In this document: in pieces, positions 54,521-64,000 of the stretch | How positions within the stretch are numbered: the stretch's first letter is position 1 | Layout of the letters: every line of letters begins with the position of its first letter | Assembly (NCBI GenBank): GCA_026929865.2 | Contig: CM049417.1 | Span: 14,958,001 to 15,022,000 of the forward strand | DNA: 64,000 nucleotides | Direction: 5' to 3' | DNA from: Hyperoplus lanceolatus | Taxonomy: Eukaryota > Chordata > Actinopteri > Uranoscopiformes > Ammodytidae | Notes under the pieces: model-generated | What the model was told of the DNA's origin: nothing | What the model saw: only the letters and a program-made list of their open reading frames with translations | Database searches by the model: none | Made by a program: the position numbers and the translations under genes

Positions 54521-54831
54521 TAGTGACTGTGGCTCAGGTGGTAAAGCGGGTCGGCCAGTAATCCAAGGGTTGGCGGTTCGCTCACTGCCCTGCCACTTGT
54601 GTCATGGTTGAGTCTTTGGGCAAGAGACTTCACCCACCTTGCCTCATGTGAATTTGGCTGAATGGCAGCCACGCTTCCGTCAGTCTGCCCCAGGGCAGCT
54701 GTGGCTACTATCATAGTTTACCATCACCGGTATGACTCTGTGTGAATTAATGGAACCTTGAACCATGTAAAGCGCTTTGAGTTCCTAGAAAAAAAGTGCC
54801 AAATAAATCCAATCCATTATTATTATTATTA
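54521..54831 (+). mobile_element. tRNA-derived SINE, V-SINE-like
   Basis: The head has A box TGGCTCAGGTGG (54530-54541) and B-box-like GGTTCGCTC (54575-54583). A central block includes GTCAGTCTGCCCCAGGGCAG (about 54679), a core known from fish SINEs. The 3' part reads TGTAAAGCGCTTTGAGTTCC and AAATAAATCCAATCCATTAT, an L2-type LINE tail ending in (ATT)n. Head, core and tail are all in order, so it is close to full length. Confidence 0.8.
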
Positions 54832-54904
54832 GTCGTGTGATGCAAACTGGTGCATGGTCCATAGTGCATGGAAGGGCAAATTAAGAGCTTTCTCCAAGTT
54901 TGCT

Positions 54905-55105
54905 TCAAAGGAATAGTTCAAAATCTTTTGATTTTGACCTGCTATGACCTTCTCCCCTTGACTACCAGTGTTTGAGCTAAGCTAACCTGGATGAGCAAAC
55001 AGTAAATCAAAAATGCACATACAGTCACAGGAAAGGTTTATGTTGCCTTTTTCTAGAGCCGGAGAGTGAGGAAAAATCCAAAACATTGTTGAACTATTCA
55101 TTTAA
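54905..55105 (-). mobile_element. TTAA-ended MITE, family 3, copy 2
   Basis: Inverted copy of 13928-14149: its minus strand gives TGAATAGTTCAACAATGTTT..., then the Ser-box-like CTCTCCGGCTC, ...TTGCTCATCCAGGTTAGCTTAG and ACACTGGTAGTCAAGG in pieces. The left TTAA is altered to TCAA-like sequence; the right TTAA is kept. Confidence 0.75.
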
Positions 55106-55690
55106 ATCCAGGAATGTTTAGCTTCTACATACTATAGTTTACCCTATACCTTAGTGAGTGATGCTTTCAGAAACTATACCCTGAATATGTAAGTGGACTT
55201 GGCTTAGAGCATGACACAGATCTTTTAAGTGTACCAAGTACAATTAGGCAGGAACCATTCCTGATGCACCGAGCTAAAACAACGGCAGGTGGGTATTTCT
55301 GCTGCAGAGTTCCATGGTGGTGATGCAGCAGTTTTTCCCCTGGCTGGCTCCCAGTCCAGATGCCTTGTGTGTGCCATGGTGACAGCTGCACTTGTGGATG
55401 ATCCATTTAACTAATAGAGCAGTATTTAAATGCATCTGCCCGGAGGAAGGCAGTTGTTGTTACAAACAGGCACATTATGAGCTGCTGACATTTTCAAAGA
55501 AAATGCACTATACAATCAATGAACCACCGGCGGAGGCAACCTGAGAAAGTGGGTGACATTTTAAAAACCATATAGTTCATGCTGATGTACCACCTGTAAG
55601 TATAAAAAAAATAAAATGTTAACTGTACAGAAGCCGTATAGAGGACAGTTGTTGTTGACTGTGTATGTTTAAGATCAGTGTGTGTATGTG

Positions 55691-55722
<32 letters not shown>

Positions 55723-58700
55723 GGCTTACGACTTTATTGTGAGATGTGGTATGGGTTCACTTTATGACTGTGATAATGTCCTATGCTGTTATTTGCCTGG
55801 TTGTGTGTGGCAAACAAAGTTCTATTCAAAGGTGCTCCTCTGCTATGTGGCTCTGAGCAGGGCCAGCTAACTCTCTGAGCCTTTTTACAATACATCCCCT
55901 CCATGTGGGATAACATTTCCACAGCACTACCCTACAATTTGACCCCTCAAAGCAGCTAATTTCCAGCAATTCTGTTGATTTCATTCCAATGTGTAGGACT
56001 GTCTGACATTCTTTTTCGCCCCCACTGGTTCCAATTCTAGCAAATCTCACCACTTTCCAATATCGCAGAGAAATTACTTGAAGTCTATCACCTACTTGGC
56101 GAGGCAACCGCTATCCGCAACCGATGGTCAGAGCAGTGCAAAATAAAAAGCGAAGTTGTAATACACTGCCATTATCCCTTCAACTACAGCTCTGTATGTG
56201 ACTTTAAGACCCGCTGATAGCACATGCAGGCAGAGCAGTAACCTAAGAGTGTAAACAAGTATATGAGTACCAAACATTGCTGTCACACCTAATACAAAAA
56301 ACAAGCCATTTTGCCATCAGCTAAATTGTATTTACTATTAGCTGATTTCCCTATTTGGCTCAAGTGCTCCTAGGTGGTAACAGTATTTTGGTATGTTTCT
56401 ATCATCCACTTCATCACCTCTTCTCCATGTCTAAGTGCTGTGTTTTACCACTCTTATTACCATTTTGTAAGTCAGGCAGGGAGAGAGACAGAGAGAGAAA
56501 AAAAGCAGTAGCACAGTACAGGCCAATACAACAAATCAGCATTGCTTGGTATGCACGGACCTGCCCCGAAGCTGCCGTCACTTCTAAATTGCCGTGTGGC
56601 GGCAAGCCAACTGTGCATTGCATTAGTCAGATGCCAATCAATGTAATACAAATGCAGTATAGGAGGAGAGAGAGTGGAGACAATAGTGCAGGCTCTTTCT
56701 GTAGATTGAGATCTTTAAAAAGGGTGGGGTGGGCGGGGGGGCACTGAACAATATGGAGGGGAAGAGGCTTGGACCGGCTTGACGAGATGATATCGGCATA
56801 CAGGGTTATTCTGCGCTAAATGAGAATGACATTCACTTTGAAGAACAATGTACTCCTGTTGTATGCAAACACAAATGGATTTTTTTTTTGCATTTGTACA
56901 GGTGGAGGTGGAAAAAAACATCAAAATACAATCGGCCCCTTTGTGTGGTTTTTTTTTCGGCAATCTCTCACAGCTGTGCAAAGAACATTCTATTCCCCCG
57001 GAACATAAAGACTTTGTCATTTTTTTTTTTTTTTTTTTGACTTCTGCTACATTTGGCCACTGTCAGCCTATTTCTTTGCACTGGAGAAAATGTCTTTTAT
57101 AAAGCCGAAGCTTAGGACTGCACAGGTTTTGAGTTATTGGAGGGGTCGATACAATGATGTGTCTTGAGGATTGCACAGCTAGATTTAAAGGTTTAACCTC
57201 TACCACAGCGGTTTCATCCAGTCTGCCAGGCCCTATAGCAGGAACGTGAACTATGCTATAGTTAATTGGCATGCTTGGACAAAACCAGTTTGCTGCTTAC
57301 TTACCATCGACAGTCCATTAATTCAAAGCAACAAAAAAAGCATTTAACACATTAACAATGTCTTATTCTATTCACATGTATCATCTCCTTATTAGCAATA
57401 CACAAAGTTCTGTCTCTCGTAGCCACCAAAAGCAAATGGGCTTCACCCCTCCTTAACCTGCACCATTAACACAGCATGGCAGCAGATAAGATAGTAAAAC
57501 TGAAAAGGTGGTACGGTGCATCGGGGGGGATTTAATTGAGATAACAGCACATGAGTTATGATAATAATATGAAGAAGTCAGTGGGATGGTAAAGTTCAAA
57601 ATAATATTGGTGCTATGCGTTCAATCTGCTGGTAATAATTACCAGTGGAGCGGCTAAAAAGGCCATATAGCAGCTCACATTGTTCTTATGCACTGAAAAC
57701 AAGTTGTGTTTCACCTTAAGGCTAACCCGATGGGGTTTTTTGAATGGTTTATTTCACCTGGAGAAGTGGTAAAAGTTCCTCAAACTATAAGGGAGCATTT
57801 GACTTTCAGCCCATTAATTACAAACTTTCCTCTATTATTTTTTAACTTTTTGAATTGGAAGTAACCTACTGAGCCCCTAGGTTCAATTAGTTTTATCTTG
57901 GCTGCTAGGACTATACCATGTTCATGTGCAAGAGCAGTACATATTTTATTGGCAGACATAAGCTGACACATTATGCATTTAGAGTCAATTATCAAGTCAA
58001 GTCAACAAGACGTTTTTTTTTTTAAGGTAAAAAAAAATGACCACCTTTCGAGACCTTAGCAGTTATCAAGGAAACATAGTTTTAGTTGAACATTATACCC
58101 TCTGGTGAGGATTTCAAATCATGCCTAAGTTGTAATCACAAGACGTGGAATGTTTAAAAAGCACTTCATTCTAAAGTTCCAGTTTGACTCCACTATCATG
58201 TAAACACATTTTAGTCTTTATTCTTCTTCTTCGGCTGTCCATCGTTGCCGAATATAACCTCACTTCCTTGGGTTGACGTGGTTGAGTGTTGGGAGTGTAG
58301 ATGTCTGCGTTTGTTCAGAATTGAGATGCCTGCTCTGACGTTGTGCTTTCTCTCTATGAGAAGTGCATGTTGTTTCTAGTAGGGCGATGTCAGACTTCAG
58401 AAGAAGACCAGTCACTGCGGTCCAAAGCAGTTGCTTCAAGGTTCTACTGGCTTTATTCCCCATTTCTTGAGCGTGCCCCACATTCATAGTAAAAAAAATT
58501 GTATCAACTTTGAAGAAAAAAATAACTTTCTCAACAATCCAGCCTCTGATCCTGATGTACCTGGATACTGTGCTAGCTAAGCAGGCTCAACAAAACTTCC
58601 CGACTCTCCCCTGAGACATTGACAGTGAAATGCAAACCTAACTCTGATCCCTGTCACTTTGTATTTTTTGGAGTTCCACACCCCATCACCTAGAGTTGTC

Positions 58701-59020
58701 TCCACTTAATGAATGAGAAAATGCAGTTCCATAACACAGACTTTCAGCTGTGGCCCTGGTGGGACTGCTGGCTAACTGCTCCTTGTCACAATGTATTTGT
58801 GAACTGGGCTGAGGTTTGTTTTAGTGTCAGGCAGGCAGGCAGCTGTCAGGAGCTTTAAACTACTTAAGAAACATTGTAATCCAATATAAAATGTATGATT
58901 GGGTCTGATTTGTTTTGGGGTATGCATGTAGAAAATGAATTGCATTTTCTCTGAGGTATGTAATATTAAATGTGAAATATTTGACTAAGCTCTAGTAAGA
59001 ATGAGCCTCAAACAATACAC
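55106..59020. other. Noncoding stretch, no gene seen
   Basis: Contains (GT)n at 55679-55721, a poly-T run at 57020-57038, and G-rich sequence near 56723. Frames of 130, 101 and 93 residues at 55.8-57.0 kb lack domains and overlap one another. A 75-residue minus-strand frame at 58260-58487 is also unrecognised. Confidence 0.5.
55679..55721 (+). repeat. (GT)n microsatellite
   Basis: GT units with TATG and GCG interruptions at the left, then about 13 perfect units. Confidence 0.95.
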
Positions 59021-59085
59021 AGACACCCCTTAAGGTGAGACACCCCTTAAGGCGAGACACCCCTTAAGGCGAGACACCCCTTAAG
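59021..59085 (+). repeat. 17-bp minisatellite, about four units
   Basis: The unit GAGACACCCCTTAAGGC repeats about 3.8 times with only one or two base differences. Each unit holds the palindrome CCTTAAGG or CTTAAG. It ends about 80 bp before the A arm of the interlocked inverted repeat. Confidence 0.95.
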
Positions 59086-59163
59086 TCCTAATTCTGAATG
59101 ATGACTTTTGACAAATCCAGTAGATGGAAACTGGATACCTAAAGTGGAATATAACATGCTGAT

Positions 59164-60125
59164 ACCAAGCCCCAACCTCAGCGATTTTTACCAGCATCCA
59201 ATAAGGAAGTGACCACAACTGTAGTAACCGGAAGTGCCACTAGGGGGGTAACAAGACTGAGCCATTTTTCATTGACTCACAGGCTGTTTTCAAAGTCTTA
59301 TTAAACCTATTTACAGCCTGGTCCACAAAACCATTTTAGTCTGTACGTTTAGGTCATATCTCCATGATAACACTGAGGGGGGTGAATTTTTTCGGACCAC
59401 GCTAGTTTTTATTTTATCAGAGGTTAAAATCATAGATAGTAAATAATATGGATGTAGCATCCGGGCTGACCTCAGTTATTCACACGGCATCCAATAATCC
59501 TGGTTTGTGCGTGTCGCCATCTTGTGAGATTTTTACTCCGCCTCACTCCTCTTGCCGAAAAGGGGAAGCGACGTCACGTCGGGGGAGGGAGATAGCTGAC
59601 GTATACCTCCGAGGCAAAGTGAGGGACAACGGGCGGAGAGCTGTCACTCAAGAGATTGCGCCAATACATTTTAACCTCCAAAAAAATAAAAACTAGCGTG
59701 GGCCAAAACAATTCACCCCCCTCAGTGTTGTCATGGAGATATGACCTAAACATACAGACTGAAATGGTTTTGTGGCCCAGGCTGTAAATAGGTTTAATAA
59801 GACTTTGAAAACGGCCTGTCTAACAAGTATCAAAGAAAAACTGCTCGTCTTGGCGCCACCCCCAGTGGCACTTTCTGGTTACTACAGTTGTAGGTCACTT
59901 CCTTATTGGATGCCGGTAAAAATCACTGAGGTTGGGGCTTGGTTAAAATGTATTGGCACGATCTCTTGAGTGACAGCTCTCCGCCCTTTGTCCCTCACTT
60001 TTCCTCGGAGGTATACGTCAGCTATCTCCCTCCCCCTCACAAAATGGCGTCGCGCACAAACCAGGATTATTGGATGCCGTGTGAATAACTGAGGTCAGCC
60101 CGGATGCTACATCCATATTATTTAC
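59164..60125. repeat. Interlocked inverted repeats, order A-B-A'-B'
   Basis: Arm A (59164-59412) is the reverse complement of A' (about 59689-59942). Arm B (59439-59676) is the reverse complement of B' (59941-60125). B carries about 55 extra bases around 59528-59582 that B' lacks, and A and A' differ mainly near their middle. The result is two overlapping palindromes, each containing one arm of the other. Interior frames are short and not genes. It may have come from two copies of a longer unit joined head to head and then rearranged. Confidence 0.85.
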
Positions 60126-60508
60126 TTTTTATGGCTGATACACACAGCAAGCGTAATGGAGTAACATTGTTCACCATCTTAGTTTAGCATGTTAGCATGA
60201 AAAACTGTGAAGATATTCTTGAACAATAAGCATCATGGACCATATTGACACAGATACCTATATCACCAAATGTTCAATCTACTTCAAACCACTTCCACAT
60301 AAAGTTTTAGATACACACACACACACACACTCACAGACTCACCCATGCACTCCTACCCTACCAACAGTGGACTGTCAGTCTATTTATCAATTGTGGACCT
60401 CTATTTCTTGTCATTAAATTTAAAAAAACAAACAGAATAGAAATTAACTTTGAGAGTTTTTTGTCCTATTAGTCTTTTAGTTCAGATGTGCTTTTTCATT
60501 TTTAGATG

Positions 60509-60554
<46 letters not shown>

Positions 60555-60869
60555 AGAGTGTTTGCTTTCATACCCTTGGGGGCAATTATGCGCTCGTCCA
60601 AACACACACATGTACCAGTGTAAGGTACAAAGCAGGACAAGTGGAGACAGATGAACACAGATCAGCACCCACAGGTTATACAAAAGGATACTCACACACA
60701 TGCTGAGACGCCCCCACATATCTGGCATTCCTTTTGACCCCTTCAGAGGGCACTTAAAAGGCTTGAAGACAATATCCCTCTTCCTCTGTCTCTCTCTCTT
60801 TCTCCCTCCCTCCTTCTGTTCTGGCTTTGGCCTTTATCCAGACAACCAATCAAAGTGATGACTTTGTTT

Positions 60870-60958
<89 letters not shown>

Positions 60959-61230
60959 CCATCGCATCACTTCCTCCTGCATGCGTGGGTAACATCCAGG
61001 AATCTAGGGCCGACCAAGCCCCAAAGAGATGTTTTGGGTTATGGCCAAATACTGCCAAAGCCAAATTGAGACCAACCCCATACTACAGTGGCTCTAAATC
61101 AGACAGACACACAAAAAAAGAACTTTGAGTGGAGGGTGTGGCACTACTAATGAGATTTGAGCTTTAGACGTTTTTTTAAAAGGTCTTGATCCAAAAAATA
61201 TGCATGACAACTTTGAGCAGCCGTATATTA
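60126..61230. other. Noncoding stretch with (CA)n and (TC)n
   Basis: Contains (CA)n at about 60313-60330 and 60516-60552 and (TC)n at 60872-60956. A TTAGCATGTTAGCATG stretch at about 60185 is a fragment of the old fish repeat family seen at 3.4 kb. No gene was recognised. Confidence 0.55.
60872..60956 (+). repeat. Long (TC)n microsatellite
   Basis: About 42 uninterrupted TC units; the minus-strand Arg-Glu frames across it are not genes. Confidence 0.98.
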
Positions 61231-61442
61231 TTAAAGTGACTACGAGGAACTTTCAGTTTGTGTGAATTCCAGCGGCCCCCTTTGGACAAAAGCGGTAGTG
61301 TTTTTAAGACGCAAGCTTTTGTTCCTGGGTGAGCGTACCCATGACAAAGGCATTAAGAAAATGTATAGAAAAAAAGCATTATTTGCACCTATGGTCTCGT
61401 TTGCTGTTACATGTGATTTATGATCATCAGAAAAAATTAGAC
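61231..61442 (+). mobile_element. TTAA MITE family 1, internally deleted and end-truncated copy
   Basis: The left end TTAAAGTGACTACGAGGAAC and 'gcggccccctttggacaaaagcggtagt'-like bases match family 1. A large internal deletion follows, and then 'tatggtctcgtttgctgtta' and 'atttatgatcatcagaa' match the right part of the 6.4-kb copy. The terminal 45 bp or so are missing where the next MITE begins. Confidence 0.7.
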
Positions 61443-61707
61443 TTAAAGCTGGGGTGGAGGATTTGGGGAGAAAATGGCAGACGGGATAGAGATTCGAATC
61501 CAAATACCTCAACCGCTCCACTTGTTCTCTTTGGTCCCTCCCCTATAGTCCCTCCCTGACACGCTCTACACCAACAAAGTTGTGCCAGAGTGAATGGACA
61601 GTCCCAACAGCCAATAAGAACAGAGAATCGGAGCCTCGCTCTGATTGGTCAAAGTGTGCAGTTCATGTTACCTTTGACCAATCAGAAATCACATACCCCA
61701 GCTTTAA
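61443..61707 (+). mobile_element. TTAA-ended MITE, family 2, inserted in family 1 copy
   Basis: The left end TTAAAGCTGGGGTGGAGGAT mirrors the right end (ACCCCAGCTTTAA), giving 265 bp with TTAA at both ends. The interior has several ATTGG/CCAAT motifs (about 61612, 61644 and 61678). It begins exactly where the family 1 copy breaks off. Confidence 0.78.
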
Positions 61708-63785
61708 AGCGTTCATAACCTTTTTTCTTTTATATTCATGGTGGATTGGCAACCTATGAGTAAGATTGGTCACCTGACTACAGAGCTTTTGCATCTTTCA
61801 GCTCAACATTTTTGGCTTTGTGAAGTGCAAATACATTGTCTGAATTCATCAGTCTAGCTTTTCAAATGCTTCAGGTGCTGTCGACTTGAAAAAAAATGGA
61901 CGAAAATTATTATACCACTTGCCTCAGCCCCACGAGGGGACACAGGCAAGACCATAAGACATTTGTGTTTAAAACTTTCTTCAGGTAGTAATAGCAAGGG
62001 TAGAATGGAGGTAAATTATGGGCTATTTTAGTCACTTTATTTGAATCATTTGGCAACCTGGCTGGGTTCAGTGTTTGGCATACTCCACCTTATCACTGAT
62101 CAGAAATAAGGAAGACATATTCTATTTTATATGTACTAAAATTATACAGCAACTGTATGAACCAGAACTTTAGGAAACTATAATATTGATGGATAGACAT
62201 CAGGTTTTACTATGATCACACACACACAGAAAACGCATTGCAATTGCGACAACAAGGGGGTGAATACGAAATAAGCCCTGTTAATATGAATAGAAACAAG
62301 CCATTTCATTTGGGATTAACTCTTCCTTTATGAGGGCGAATATGCAAATGGAACACTAATGAACTTAAAGTATTCTCTTTGTGAGAACTGATTAACCAAG
62401 GGGGCTCCTCTGCCGCGCTTTTACATTTTTTCTCAAGTCGAGTCAGGGTTCTCCAGTCACAAATTACAGTGCTTTTCCAGGCCAATTACATTGAACAAGT
62501 GCACCATTATCCAGTCCTGAACATCACACATGTATATTTGCCCCCTTCATTTTCTCAAGAGTGCTTTCGCGCCAATGGCTTCTCCAGAGAGAGAGAGAGA
62601 GAGAGAGGAAACCGGGAGGGAAGTCAGCGCAGAGAGGAAGAGACGGAAGGCAAATTAGAAAGAGAGTGATTCAAACCGTGTGCTGCGGGGAGAAAAAGAA
62701 GCATCGGAGGGATATATGCAAGAAATGCTAGTCTTATTATATAATTAGCCAAAAAGTTCAGACTTAAGTACAGGAACTGAAATAATTTACAATATGAGGA
62801 AATCAATCTTTATGGAGTTCAGAGTGAGGCCATTTTGAGAGACGCTGATTGATGGAGAGAACATAACATGTATACAAAAAGGAACGCATTAAGGTTTTAC
62901 AAAACACTTGTCATTGTATCAAAGTATGCAAGTTCTAAACCTAAACTTGATCTACAACTGGAAATGTATTGGCATGGCATTATTCAATATGTCTGTTTGT
63001 TGCTTTGCAGTGAGCTTTCCAAGCCAGTCACAATGTATTGAAGCGCTGGTGCTTGATGTGCCAACAGTCACCGCTTGCCTATTTCTGTCACCGTAGGAGC
63101 AATAAGGTAGCGTGACTGTACAATGGCCCCCCCCATAGAAGAATAGGCCCGAGGATATGATTGCTTTTGTTCCATGCCCATGCACGAGGCAAAGCAAAGG
63201 GCAGGAGTCGCATATTATAGTTGGAATCCCCACTGGATGGAGTTAAGAGGAGAGAACTCTTTTCATTCTGATTTCCTTGCCCATTTCCCACCATCTAAAA
63301 ACACTCACCGGGACACTAAACATGTGGAGCTCTGCTGGCATGTGACACCCCCCACATCCCCCATTTTTTTTTTCTTTTTTGCAAAACAACAATAATAAAC
63401 CAAAATCCAATCTCGCAAACGGAGACAACTCCTGTAGGAGTGACAAATGTTCGGGGGCCATCTCCTGCTAGCTTTCAAACTGTTCTATTCATTACCTTCC
63501 GCTCGCTCTCTCTCTCGCACTTATTCCCCCCTCTGCTCTCGATCTGCTCTCGGCGTGAAATAGACACTCCAGGAAGTACACCTTGTACAAACTCTCCTCC
63601 CGCTGCTACAGCTGATTTCACAACATGATGGCCAAATGTGCCGGGGGAGAGTGAAGGGGGTTAACATGGTAAGAGATGCTTTGTATATAGCACACTGTGA
63701 GCGTATCCCCGCTACTCTCCTCTGTCATAGATAAAACAGGGTCTGATTAGAAAAAACAACTGCACAGTGACCACAGTGAATTTTT
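61708..63785. other. Noncoding stretch with a candidate conserved element
   Basis: The part at about 62270-62560 is unique, with TTAATATG, GGATTAAC, ATATGCAAAT (octamer-like) and CAATTACATT cores, and is a candidate conserved noncoding element. A (GA)n lies at about 62587-62607. No gene was recognised. Confidence 0.45.
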
Positions 63786-63940
63786 GGGTAACACTGTACA
63801 ATAAAAGTACACACATTAATCATAAGTTAATGGTAAGTTAATGCTTAATACACAATAACTGTTAATAACAGCCTAGTCAATGCATACTTAGCAGAAACTA
63901 AGCATTCACTTACTGTTATGCTTAGTCAATGCTAAATTAA
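63786..63940 (+). mobile_element. Foldback element GTAACACTTTACAATAAG, partial copy
   Basis: It starts GGTAACACTGTACAATAAAAG and continues with TTAATGCTTAATACAC and CTAAGCATTCACTTA-type motifs shared with the copies at 19633 and 22840. It has no matching right end before the sequence changes at about 63941. Confidence 0.65.
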
Positions 63941-64000
63941 GTCTGGACCAAAGTTGTGGAGAAATCAACGAACCAACTAACAGGCAAACGTTACACAAAT
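63941..64000 (+). repeat. End of the old fish interspersed repeat, cut by window edge
   Basis: GTCTGGACCAAAGTTGTGGA followed by 'accaactaacaggcaaac' resembles the 3' end of the family seen at 3390-4116 (compare 'cagtatggaccaaaagtggga' at 4058). The rest lies outside the window. Confidence 0.5.

Noticed and set aside
59021-59085. CRISPR-like array
   Set aside because: Direct 17-bp tandem units with no spacers, in a vertebrate genome; it is a minisatellite.
60743-61064. Arg-Glu repeat frames
   Set aside because: Reverse translation of the (TC)n array, not a protein.

Overview
The window looks like intergenic or intronic DNA from a bony fish, most likely a teleost. Four things point there: a 1.6-kb Tc1/mariner element of the kind common in fish genomes, a 5'-truncated RTE/Rex3-like retrotransposon, several tRNA-derived SINEs whose 3' tails match fish LINE tails, and very long (CA)n/(TC)n arrays with many small TTAA- or TA-type DNA transposon derivatives. 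I find no host protein-coding exon, rRNA or true tRNA gene. The only intact gene is the Tc1 transposase at about 15.5-16.5 kb. Nearly every other open frame is short, has no recognisable domain, or is a translated microsatellite (Thr-His or Cys-Val runs).

Layout. 0-6 kb: unique AT-rich sequence with (CA)n, (ATGG)n and G-quadruplex-like tracts, an old fish interspersed repeat (3.4-4.1 kb), and facing (GT)n and (CA)n arrays at 6.04-6.18 kb. 6.43-7.37 kb: a 943-bp MITE with TTAA ends; a second copy lies inverted at 42.09-43.02 kb and a deleted third at 61.23 kb. 12.6-14.5 kb: a hairpin cluster, a short TTAA MITE and a compound (CA)n array. 15.23-16.84 kb: the complete Tc1 element. 17.7-24 kb: another TTAA MITE, foldback elements starting GTAACACTTTACAATAAG, and a SINE. 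26.1 and 46.9 kb: two direct copies of a repeat carrying an exactly conserved CRE/ETS-like site. 28-31 kb: two (CA)n arrays and a SINE. 36.4-38.95 kb: a nested stack in which a SINE is split by other DNA containing a piggyBac-like nonautonomous element, itself split by an RTE fragment with an 11-bp target duplication. 43.6 and 46.0 kb: two copies of a repeat that adjoin (CA)n arrays and carry CCCTAA-like motifs. 54.5-55.1 kb: a V-SINE-like element and a TTAA MITE. 59.0-60.1 kb: a 17-bp minisatellite followed by two interlocked inverted repeats (order A-B-A'-B'). 61.2-61.7 kb: a MITE inserted into or beside another MITE. The right edge of the window is a foldback repeat joined to an old fish repeat.

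The parts do not form a pathway. The window is a record of repeated transposon insertion in a gene-poor region. Several unique stretches (about 4.6, 14.6, 22.3, 27.8, 40.1, 50.6, 52.9 and 62.4 kb) are low in repeats and rich in homeodomain-type ATTA/TAAT cores, so they are candidate conserved noncoding elements, but this cannot be shown without comparison to other species. I see no convincing new gene system. The most unusual structures are the A-B-A'-B' palindrome, the nested stack at 36-39 kb, and the repeat pair with the preserved CRE/ETS site.
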